64,000 nucleotides of DNA. It comes from Catonia carolina (Eukaryota; Arthropoda; Insecta; Hemiptera; Achilidae). Numbering within the stretch: the stretch's first letter is position 1; each line of letters starts with the position of its first letter. The notes beneath the pieces are model-generated. The model was not told the DNA's origin and made no database searches. It saw only the letters and a program-made list of their open reading frames with translations. The position numbers and the translations under genes are program-made. The stretch lies in contig JAQMRL010000001.1 of the NCBI GenBank assembly GCA_035578175.1, positions 376,655,220 through 376,719,219 on the forward strand, in the 5' to 3' direction. Positions 12,301 through 24,700 of the stretch are shown one piece after another.

Positions 12301-15300
12301 TTACCAAATGAAACTTACCTTTTGGATATACTGTGTAAGTATGACAAGACAAATGAAAATGTGTGAGAATTATTTTTTTGTTTCTTGTTCAGAAATTCAT
12401 TATTGTTGTTTATAGTTTCCTGTTTCCAGTTCTTTTTTTAAAAACAAAATTGGACTACCTATGTCAAGTCACCAGAATAATGAGATCAATGTGTTAGGTT
12501 TATTCTGCACGTGTGTTGTTCATAATCCGCTCACAATTATTTTCTGTGCTGAGCATGATTGAAAAACTTATTATTTTCAGTTTAGTTGTTCATTTAAATT
12601 TTAATAGTGGAAATTTTTGGTTCAGTACCAGAATCAACCAGTAGCTGTTAGGAAATGTTTCCTGGAGACAGTAAAGGTTTATTCCATGTAAAATGTCTAC
12701 AAAGTTTTTGTTGGAATCGGGTTTTTGAAAAGCCTACCCTTTAACAAAATAATTGATTTTTCAGGCAGTTTAATTTGTTTGTATTTGGAATATGTGTAAA
12801 GATTTAGACAACTTAGTGTTTTTGATAAGGATTAAAACTTTCAGCTGTGAGTCTGTGTATTCCACGGGTTTGGTATCAAGCCAAAGCTCATGTGTGATAT
12901 GAACTATATCATATTTAATCCTGTTATATATTTCTTATTGTGTTTGTTCAACTTTATTTGTCATAGAATCATTCCGTAGTTCATTTTGAATGACTTATTT
13001 ATTTTTTAACGCTATCAATCAGATATTTTTTTAAATATTCAGTAAAAATTAACAAGTTGGAAATGTCAGGAACGTGTTGTGATGCTGATGTTTATGTTGT
13101 GCGTTCATCTTGTTTTAATGTTGTTATTCTGTTTGGTTTTTGGATGTACAATAAATATAAAATATATTAGAATTAAAATTATCATGTACTGGAAATATGG
13201 ATTTGGAGAAGGATAGAAAAGATTTGCTGGATGGAAAGAGTTAGTAATGTAGAGGTGTTTCGGTGAGTGGGGAGAAGAGGGGGCTGTGGGAGGCGGTGAG
13301 ACTAGGAAACACAGGTGGCTGGGTCACTGGTTGAGAAAGGAGTGTCTGATTGCAGATGTGTTGGAGGGACCAGTTGATGGAAAGAACGAAAGAGGGCGCA
13401 AAAGGTACAAGATGCTTGATGATGTGCTGATGATGATGCTTAATGATATGAATCAGGGAAGAAGGTACAAGAAGGCAAAGGTTGGCATGAGATAGGAAGA
13501 GATAGAGGACTGAATGTAGAGACCTGCTGTAAAGCAGAACACGAATAATGACCATCATGCACTTCATTGCTTTGTGAATTAGGCCATTTACGTAAACAAT
13601 ATTGTAACATGTAACCATTTTTTTCTTGTAAATTTTTCATAATTTTTAAAACTTTGTAAATATCATGGTTAGTAAAATAATTACATAATATATTAAAATA
13701 AACTGCATTATTTATCTTTCAAATGGTGTATTGAATGTAAATCTAAAATAAAAATGGATTCTATGACAAATTTTTAATTATAACTCAAAAAGCATTAGGA
13801 TCTCTGGCAGAGCATTTGTTAAGTGTTCAGGGATCAAACCGTTAAGCTGTAATTTCTAAAAAAAAAAATTTAATTTCATCTCTTACAGGAATTAGAGGAT
13901 GGAGGATTAAAATTTTCTCCTGGAATGATGGCATCTTTACTAGAATCATATATTGCTTCAGGCTGTGTTAGAGAAGCAGAAAATTGTTTTGCAGAAATTA
14001 AAATGAAATATCCAAATTTTAATCTAGATGTGTATAAGCATATTGATTTAGCTACTTTATATGTTAAATCTGGGGAGTATAAAAGTATGTATAGCATATT
14101 CATGTATTATTATTATAACTTACTAGATTTTTATTTTATTTTTTTTATGTGGAATCTTCTATTAAGTGTCTATTATTTTTTTTTAATCATAAAAATGTAT
14201 TTAATCACAATACTTTTAATACTGTGATTTCACTCTACAACAGAACTACTTGACCATAGATGAAATGGGGTCAGTGTGTTCATTCAGATATATTGGCCTT
14301 TCATTGCTTACAGCTTTGTTACAAATGTACAGCTACATACAGAATGATAAAAATGTGCAGTTTGGCAGAAATATAAATGTTCTCCCTAGCCTCTGAAAAA
14401 GTATGTAAAAAAAATAAAAAAATAAACTTGGAGTGGTATAAATGTTCTATATTTCAACTGGAAAATTCAGTTAGTGTGTGTTAATATGAGATTAACGATT
14501 TTACCACCCTGATTTGAAAAGTGTATTTATGGAATTTTTATTTTGGTGGCATAGTTCTGTCTAAACTTAAAGTAACAATAGTACAATTAATTTGTTTCTT
14601 TCTTTGTTTATTATTTATTTATTCATTAACATCATTGGCTGCTAAGGCCATTGTCTTGGATTACAGAAGTTAGTAATTATTTTCAACTGTCACCATCATC
14701 ATCTCAAAAGAATCAGTTGTAATTTGCTTTTTCCCCAGACTGAGTTAAATAATTATTGTTTTGTGCTCGCCTCTCATCATGCGGTCCTGGGTTCGAATCC
14801 CACTCAGGCACGGCATATTTTCATACGTTACAAAAAAAAATCATTTCATCCATCGTACAAAAGTTACACCCCAACGTCGTCGCTAATGACCGTAGTTGAT
14901 GCAACGTTAAATAAATGAATTAAAAAAAAAAATTATTGTTTTGTGATTTTAAGGTGCTGTTAACATGTTACGAAATCTACAAGGAGTTAAACCAGACGAA
15001 AGTTTTGTAAAAAATTGTTGGAAACTTCTTAATGCTGTTTGTGAGTTTTGTGGGCCTGATAAAACTAATGAAATGTTAAATTTATTAGTTGAAAAACACT
15101 ATTGTCAAATTTCAAATGCTTTATTAGGACCACTGATTAGAAGTCACCTTTATAAGTAAGTTTGATTAATTTTTTGTTTGCTAATTTCTTAGGAATATTA
15201 GAAGAGTAGTAACGAATAAAGCAACCATTTTTAGGGGTTACAATATCAGTCGTACCTTTGAAATAAATGTTGGCTATCTTAAATTAATTCAAATGTTTAT

Positions 15301-18033
15301 AATTAAGAGAATAATCATAATACTGTGTTTTTACTTTCTCTTGCCTGAATATATAGGAAGGAAAGTATTGTTTTCATGTCGATTTTTCGAAATTGAGTTT
15401 TCAGCGGATCTACACACTTTCAGACCCCCTGAACCAAAAAAACATGTTGATAGCAAGTGGTCTGTGTGTGTATGTGTGAACAAAATATCTCAAGAATGGA
15501 ACATTGTATAAAGTTGAAACTTTCAGCAAAAGTGTATATAAACAAATTTATAATGAATTAAAAGATCTACAACTTTTATTTCAAGCATTTTTCTCTACAG
15601 AGCCTAGTTTAGCATAAAAAAAAGATTTTTCGTATTAAGCCAAACTGAGTTGGTTTTCATTTTGCATCATTCACTCGTGATCAAAATGAGGTAATGTTTT
15701 TTAATGTAAAGCCAAACTGAGGTTGATTTTCATTTTGCGTCTTTCACTCATGATTAAAATAAGGTTATGATTTTTGAGGTTAGTTTTTTGTTTATTTATA
15801 ATTTTTTATTACTAGTGTTAGGTAATATTGTTCATTATTTGCATTGGCAAGAGAAAGTTGTGCAGTTTAGGTTATCAAATACAATGTATTTGTCATAAAA
15901 ATCTGGTGTGAAACACTCATACGACTTTCTCTTGCCAATGCAAATAATGAACAATATAACCTAACACTAGTAATAAAAAATTATAAATAAACAAAAAACT
16001 TACCTCAAAAATCATAACCTTATTTTAATCATGAGTGAAGACGCAAAATGAATATCAACCTCAGTTTGGCTTAAAAATTCGGAAAATCACTAGGAATTCT
16101 AGTTTTCTCTGTAGAGAAAAATGCTTCAATAAAAGTTGTAATGTTTTAATTTCCTATAAATGTGATTATACACTTTTGTCATAAAATGTGTACTAAGGCT
16201 GAAATCTTTAAAAAACGAATTTTTTACAGGTTTTCAAGAGAAAAAAACAGAAAATCGCTAATTACTGCTTAACTCAGCGTGATACAAAAAATTGTTTGAA
16301 ATAAAAGTTGTAGGATTTTAAATTCTCTACAACTTTAATTATATATATTTTTGCACTAAAATGCATATTAAAGTCACAATTATAAAAAAAACAATTTTTT
16401 TACGAGAAAACAACCTTCCCAAGAATTTCAGCAGACATGGTGCCTACTCTTCTTGTAGAGCATAAAAAATTTAGCATATGAGCACATTTAGCAAAAATTT
16501 AGCATATTCTGTTCTTGAGATATTCTGTTCACATACAGACCAATCGCTAAAAACATGTTTCTTGGGTTCAGGGGGTCTGAAAACGTGTAGATCTGGTGAA
16601 AACTCGATTTCGAAAAATTGACATGAAAACAATACTTACCTTCCTATACATTCATATAGACAAGAGAAAGTAAAAAGGGAATTGGAAAAATTTAGGTATT
16701 GTGTGTTGAGTGATTATTTGTATTGGTTTGTGTGTAAAACTATTGGAGCTTGAATTTATCTATTATTTAAAAATGAAGTTATAGCCATGTAATATTCCAT
16801 TTTTGTTTAAAGCTTTAAGCAGAAGTCGATAGTGAAACTAAATTTTTGATAAATGTAATGCACTTATGTGATGTATATCCACTTAACCCTTTCTGTACCG
16901 AAACAATATTTAAAAGTTTGTTCTAAAGTTCCATTTAATTTGAACAAGGGTGTACAAAAACTGCCAGCCCTTATTTCGAAAATTTGCAGGCGTAAGCCTG
17001 ACATTGCTAGCCAAAATTTCTACGTTACAAAAAAATAAAATTTGGTATCAAAAATTAATTTTTATTGTGTTCATAAAAAAATAAGTCGTTCTTAAACTAA
17101 AATTATTCAAAATAGTGTTTTTTTAGTTTATTTAAAGTCGCATCGACAGCTTGGTGATTAGCAACTGCTGCGGGTTCTGGTACCTTAACGGTAGTTTTAA
17201 TGTGTTAAAATTTCCAGACTGTAGCTGAGATTCGAACCCGGAACCTTTCACTTTGTAGGCTATCGTGCTAGTCACTACGCCACGGAGGCAGTTTCAAAAT
17301 ACATTATTTCATTAATTTTTGTTTAAAATTTTTTTAAGAAATGTTCGATTATCCGGACGTTTGCACTTTAAACATAACTAACGAACGTCTGGTAAACCAG
17401 ATGTTATCATTACGTAAAAGATATCGACACCCTATTTTCCGGATGTTGGTACTGAAAGGGTTAAGATATGAAACTTTAAAATTTATGCAAATTATCATTT
17501 TTGGCTTTTATTCTCTTAACTTTAAAAAGACAAGTAAGAAAGTAAATCAATTCGCTCTTGGGTGTGAACAAGGAAATCCAAAGACAATGCGATATTCTTA
17601 TAATCGTTGGTCATTTAATAAAATGACGTTGGTCATTTGTGAGCAATTTTAGATATCTGGCTATTGTATGTATGTACTAATCTGTTAAATTAATTGATTT
17701 TTTACAATAATTATTATGGATTTTTTCCTTTAAGGAATTCTTTAGTCAGAGTTAATTAACTTATTTTTATTTAATGTATTTTGTGTTGTACTGCACCTTG
17801 CATAGCCAGGTCCTTTTATTGAGTAATTATAGCACCTGCTGTACAGTATGTTGTGTTAACAAATGATTTTAGTTAATATTCATTATTATTTGTATTATTT
17901 TTACTTTCTCTTGCGTATATGAATATATAGGAAGGAAAGTATTGTTTTCATGTAGATTTTTCGAAATCGAGTTTTTACCGGATCTACACGTTTTCAGACC
18001 CCCTGAACCCAAAAAACATGTTTTTAGCGATTG

Positions 18034-18070
<37 letters not shown>

Positions 18071-21000
18071 TATGAACAAAATATCTCAAGAACGGAACAT
18101 CGTACGAAATTAAAACTTGAAACTTAAGTTAGATACCACTAGAGGACCCGACACGAACATTTTCATCAAAATCAGTCAACCGGAAGTAGTAATTTATTTG
18201 TGTAATTTTTCACTTTTTTGCGATTTTCTCAAAAATGGCTTGTACAATTTTTTTAAAAATCACCTCATTTTCTAAATTTTTTATGTTCTACAAGATAGGG
18301 TAGGCGCCTTGTCTGCTGAAATTCTTGGGAAAGTTGTTTTCTTATTCAAAATTTTTTTTTAAGACTGCGACTTTAAAATGCATTTTAGCACAAAAATGTA
18401 GATAATAAAAGTTGTAGAGAATTTAAAATCCTACATTATCTATTTCAAACATGTTTTTGTATAACGCTTAGTTTAGCGGTAATTAGCGACTTTCTGTTTT
18501 TTTCTCAAGAAAACGTGAAAAAAATCGATTTTTTTGCATTTTATGACAAAAGTGTATATAACCTAATCAATTTATAGGAAATTAAAAGATCTACCACTTT
18601 TATTAGAGCATTTTTCTCTACAGAGCCTAGTTTAGCGTGAAAGTGATTTTTTGTATTTTTAAGCCCAACTAAGGTGGATTTTCGTTTTGTGTCTCACTCA
18701 TAATTAAAATTAGGTTATGATTTTTCAGGTTAGTTTTTTGTTTATTTCTAATGTTTTATTACAAATATTAGGTTATATATTTCATTATTTGCATTGGCGA
18801 GAGAAAGTCGTGTGAGTGTTTCACACCAGATTTTTATTATAAGTGTCCGTTATTAGATGATAGTTCTCCCCATCTTTCGGTTTTTTTTAAGATCGCTTAC
18901 ATATCAAATCTATTTGGTTGAATTACCACTCCCAAATATTTAAATTTATTCATGTTTTATTTTTATTTTTTTTACCATTAAGGTCAACATCACTTATTTA
19001 TGTTGTACATTCTGCAATAAATTTTGAAATGTATTTTTCTTTAGCAATGATTTGGCAACAGCTGTAAACGTTTATGAACAAAATGCTTTAAAGTATAAAT
19101 TCACGCCTTTACAACATGAATTATTATGTGCAGTACTTACAAAAGAGAGCCAGGAAGGCGTTAATATGCTTAATAAAAGTATTAACGGAAATAAAGAAAC
19201 TGATAATGTATATGCAGTATATTTGAAAAAAATAATTGATATTGGAAATAAAATTCATGGAACTGGCAATACTAATGTAGCAATGTTTGTTGCATTAGCC
19301 GAGTGTGGTTTGACACAACGATTATCAGAATTTGTTAAGGTAAGTAAATGCTATGTTTTTAAAAAATCAACCCTAAAAATGCAGATGAGCTTGTCAGAGA
19401 GTCAACTTTTTGACTGAAAGCAGTTACCATTAATTAATCCAATTTAAGTCTACTTATCCTATTTTCAGTCAAAGCTTTCACCGTTAATTAATCCATCCTT
19501 TAATTTTATGTTCTTTCAATACTGAGGTAGGTACTGTAGTTGAAATTATAATAGGAATAGGCCTATGTAACATTTTTTGCAAAATCTAGTAATGATGGTC
19601 ATCGTGCCAGAAATATAATCGTTTAACACTAATGTATACACTGAATGCAGAAGGTTCTGGGTTCAATTCCTTGCCAGGGTTTGGAAAATTTTTACACTTT
19701 TTAATGTGTGGTAATTTTGTGCTAAATTGCTGTGCACAGATACTGCATCAAAGTTGACTGCAGTTGCTAATGACCATGATGATTCAAAAAACATCAACAG
19801 AAAAATACTGTCTTTATTAGGAAATATATTCAATAATTGCTAAATTGTATATCTATTTTTCCACTACTTTAACATACTTTTCTGTTTAATAATCATCTGT
19901 TACGCCCATAATAGACAGGTGGAGTGTCAAATTATTAACATTCAATCTGTTCGTTGCAGGGCTAAAATAAATAGTTCTGTTTCTTATCACATGGTCAGCC
20001 AATTAAATGACTGAATCATTTAAGAACAGAAGAGGTAGAGATGTAAAAGATACTAATCAGAGTTATCTCCTCTGAAAGTAATGAATTTCATTATACAGCC
20101 AGACCCTGTGGTGAATGAAGTGAAGGTGTCATTTGCAGAGTGGAAAATGTGCTTTTCAGAGGGTCCGGCATGCTGATAAGCGTACTTTTCCACTCAGTGA
20201 GGAAGGCAATGGTAAACCACCTCACTCCTCGTTTTACTTAGTAAAACCTCTACAGGTTCAAACGAGCCTTTCGGCTGATGACCTAAACAACAAGCATCTG
20301 TTATGTCTTGAACTGTGGTATTTATGAGAAATGTAGCTTCTGTGTATAATAAGCGATTAGTACTGGAAAACTAAAGCTTCACAAATTACAAAAGTTTTGA
20401 ATACACTGATTAAATTTTGTTAAACATTTTCTTGTGTATTGTTTAGAATTATATAATATAAAAAACCAAATACACAATAGATGACTCCTACCTGATTAAA
20501 AAATCAATAGGTCCTTTTGGGTATCATCATCCATCTTCAGCTGCAATATAAAAATGTCAGGGCATGCACACTTTTGTCATAACTTGAAAAAATTATACAT
20601 ACTCATCATATTTTTACTTTCTCTAGCCTATATGAATATTTAGGAAGGAAAGTATTGTTTTAATGTCGATTTTTCACCGGAGCTACACGTTTTCAGACCC
20701 CCTGAACCCAAAAAAACATGATTTTAGCAATTGGTCTGTGCATGTCTGAACAAAATATCTAAAGAATGGAGCATCTTACGATCTTGAAACTTAAGTTAGG
20801 TAAAGGACCTGACTTGAACATTTTCATCAAAATTGGTCAACCAGAGTAATAGTTTATTTGTGTCATTTTTTACTTTTTGCAATTTTCTCAAAAACAGCTC
20901 CTACGATTATTTTAAAAATTACCTCATTTACATTTTTTATGTTCTACAAGATAGGGTAGGCGCCATGTCTGCTGAAATTCTTGGGGAGATTGTGCTCTTG

Positions 21001-21686
21001 TAGAAAAAATTGTTTTTTTAAGATTGCAGTCTTAATATGCATAGCGCAAAAGTATATATAATAAAAATTGTAGACAATTTAAAAATCTACAACTTTTAAT
21101 TCAAACATTTCTTTGTATAACGCTTAGTTTAGCGGTAATTATTGATTTTCTGTTTCTTTTTTATGAAAATCTGTGAAAAATTGATGTTTTAAGATTACGG
21201 CCTCAGTATGCATTTTACGACTAAAGTGTATATAATAAAATTTATAGGAAATTAAAAAATCTACAACTTTTATTTAGAGCATTTTTCTCTACAGAGCCTA
21301 GTTTAGCGCGAAAGTATGATTTTGCATATTTTTAAGCCAAACTGAGGTTGATTTTCATTTTGCATCATTCACTCATGATTAAAATAAGGTTATAGTCTTT
21401 TGAGTCACAAGTTTGCCCTTGTTTTCAACGAGGGGTAAAGGGCAAAAATCATCAGTGCGCATGCTCGACTGCTTTAATTTCAGTACGACAAACTTAACAA
21501 CTTATACCATACCCAGAGCATATATAGTATATCACGGAACCTTTTGTAGGTTAACTGTTAGTTACAGATATGTCGGTTTCTCAAAAACGTGGTCAAATGA
21601 AATCTAATATGCAATGTCTTAATACGCTATGAAGTTGAAGCTAAACAAAAATGCCAATCCGTGCCTCTTAACAAAAGCCGAGAGCG

Positions 21687-21720
<34 letters not shown>

Positions 21721-24700
21721 ACTTGCATCCTGGAGACTCCAAAGGGAGTATAGGACATGTCAAGGTAAATTTGATGAACTGAAAGTTTATCACCAATGTG
21801 ATAAATTTACTACTTACCACCAAAATTTGTTTTTGCTACTGCTTACTTCAGTATGCTTGTCATGAACCGTATTAAATTAAATATCACACACAATAAATAA
21901 TAAAAATAAATCAAACACAATGATAAATTCAACACTTACCAATAATTTCACCCTACTACTGCTTAACTCAGCAGGCTTGTCAAGAACCCCTTTGTATCAA
22001 ATTGTACACAATATTTGTTTAATTAAAGTTAAATACCAAAACTATTTAGAAAGGAATTCGTGCACACTGTAAAATGTTTCATCAATCAAATATTGTTTTA
22101 GCTTTTTTTTAAAATGACTTAAATTGTCACAACTTTTTAAACCTTGAGGCAATTTATTGATGTATTTTCTACCTGCATAAGTTGGTTTTTGTTCAAACAA
22201 TTTAGTGTTGTGATTAGCAACATAATAATCGATTCTGTTTCTTGTGTAGTGGTTGTGAACATCTAAATTCTGTAAAAAGGTATTTTTCTTTACGTACATT
22301 ATCACTTCAAAAATGTACAAAGAAGGAACCGTGAGCAATTGCAGCTCTTTAAATAGTGATCTGCATGAGGTAAGGTGGTTGACTCCCATCATACACCTAA
22401 TAGCTTTTTTCTGTATTTTAAAAACTCTTTCCATGTTACCCTGTGATGAATTACCCCATACTAATATGGCATACCTGATATGAGATAAAATTAAACCATG
22501 ATAAGCTGCTATAAGCAATTTTTTATCATTTAATAGCTGCTAACTACTGTGATGTTTCTCTTTTCACAATTCGAAAAATAAAGAAGGAAATTAAGGACAT
22601 GAAGAAACTATTCTTCAAGTTTTGTTGACAGCTGGTAAAAAAAGAAAACGGTTAGGTAGAAACTAGAAAGACTGATAATGAAAACGCCGGTGAGAGCAAT
22701 AGTAAAGAAGGCGATTCATTCGTAATTACAGTGAATCAAACATTTCTAGTCATGTAATTAAGCCTACTTATAGGTAATATTACAGGTCATATTTATTTCT
22801 TATAAGGTTTATGAAGAAAACATTTTCTCGGAATAAACCACAGCTTACAAAATATTTGTAGAAACTTCACGATAGTGAAATGTACGAGTAGTGTCTTACT
22901 GTTGAGGTTGGCAGCACTGCAAATATATCGTTTTCCTTTCTCACAGCCCACACATACACAAAAGGCAATCTTGTGACTTCAGTATCTATAGGCTATATTT
23001 TTTGTTTATTTTCTAATGTATTATTACTAATGTTAGGTTATATATATTTCATTATTTGCATTGGCAAGAGAAAGTTTGTGAGCATTTCGCACCAGATTTT
23101 TTGGTACTGTCATGATGACAAACTGAAGATGGATAAACCTCGGACTATTCGAATAGGCACAAGCAGCTTCGGTGTTTATCTGCGCCACTCTTCGCCCCTC
23201 ACCATGCAACAACGGTAATCACATAAGTACACAATTGCTACTGTAATGTGCGACTCACGCACGGTCACTACACTTTGTTTTCACTGTTGTTACTAATAAT
23301 CTGTCAGACATAATGATGTGACTGATTTATTTTCATATATGATTTTCTGTTCATTATTTATATTCAGACCAATTGTTTCATTAATTGCACGTGTCTGTAG
23401 AGTATAGTTTAGCGAGTTTTTGCAGTTCAGATCTTGTAATTTATAATTTAATTTTTTACTGGGACAAATTAAATACATATTTTAAAATGAAATAACTATT
23501 TTTATGTTTGCACATTGAAATAAGGTTGTAGGATTTTGCATATGTTAAAATTTATAGACCTTGTTGAAAGAATAGGTTATTGATATACTTTATGCAGAAC
23601 TGTGTGTACACGTAGAGCAACAGTAGTGCCAGTTTGAATTGTCCACAGTATACATGTATCCGAAAGGACCTATTGGCTTTTCTAACCTGGTGAGAGTCAT
23701 CTATTGTGTAGTTTCTTATATCGTATAAGAAGATTGAATTTGTATGATTTGATAGTAATACTTGACTGTCTTATTTGCTCATTATTGTTAACAGTGCACT
23801 CTACTGCAAAAACAAGTGTCTTGATTCCGAGCTTTGGTCTCAAAAAGTTTACTGTGTTTCAAAATCCACTGTGGCTCTAGTGACCAAACAACTAATATAA
23901 CTTAAATTCATTAATTAAAACAAGAAATATCTTTATTGACTTTTTGGTGTAGTCTACTCCCACTGTCATTCATGTGAATGTGTTCGACTATTATTTTATG
24001 AAAGAAAAACTAAACAAGAATGATAGTAATTTGGATAACCATGTTCTCATAATATGTTTTCACTAAAGTTAATTTTTTACTTAGAACAGTAATGGGATTC
24101 ACTAAGTAAAGTTTGTTGTAATGAATGTCTTTACTAAATGAACTATTTTTAAAAAATGTTTTAGGTTTCTGATAATAAGTTGAACATTCCTACCTTGACA
24201 TTACGATGTAAACGACTTGTTGACGAAAATAAACCAGGTGTATTAGAAAATATTTTGAGTGTCATTAAAGATATACCTTCTATCCAAATTCAAGAATTTT
24301 ATAATCTTCTACTTAAAGCATATGGTAATTCAGTTTCTGTTTGTTTGTAATTAATGTAATGTATTCAAAAATAACTTTTGCTCTTGCAATGAAAAAAAAA
24401 TTATTCAACATCCATGGCAAAGGAGTTTTATCACAACGAATTACATATATTGGGAGGAAAGTGTTAAACTGACTTCTGGTCCTGGATGTTATAAAACCAG
24501 TGTTGATTTTTAGTAGATCTATTGTTAATATAATTACAGTTGTAGCACTAACAATGGTTTCTACGATGAATTTATTGTCAACTAACAATATTTTGATAAC
24601 CTTGGTGGCTCTGTTAGTTCATATTTGACTGTTGTAAAAGTCTTGGATTTGATTGCTTGCTTCTGTCTAAAAACATTTTAGCCAGTACACTAAGTAATTT

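Larger units (their letters stand above)
20611..23102 (+). mobile_element. Rep-1 copy 5, split by a later insertion
   Basis: The left part 20611-21395 runs from TTTTTACTTTCTCTAGCC to GATTAAAATAAGGTTAT. The right part 22985-23102 resumes at TTTTTTGTTTATTTTCTAAT and ends GGCAAGAGAAAGT...CACCAGATTTTTT. The intervening ~1.6 kb is another element. Confidence 0.78.
20450..23730. mobile_element. TIR element split by later insertions
   Basis: Inverted ends include CACAATAGATGACTC with AATAGGTCCTTTTGGGTAT (left, about 20453-20530) and GGACCTATTGG with GAGTCATCTATTGTG (right, about 23653-23715). The ends share roughly 75-85 bp. Between them sit a Rep-1 copy, a second TIR element and a LINE, so only a few hundred bases are its own. 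Confidence 0.65.

Noticed and set aside
14785..14815. Functional tRNA gene at the GGTTCGAATCC box
   Set aside because: Only a SINE head: no acceptor stem closure, and it is followed by a SINE body and A tail within target duplications.
20270..20290. CTGATGACCTAAAC as another hammerhead core
   Set aside because: It has CTGATGA but no GAAA partner or stem; it is the conserved tail of repeat family B.
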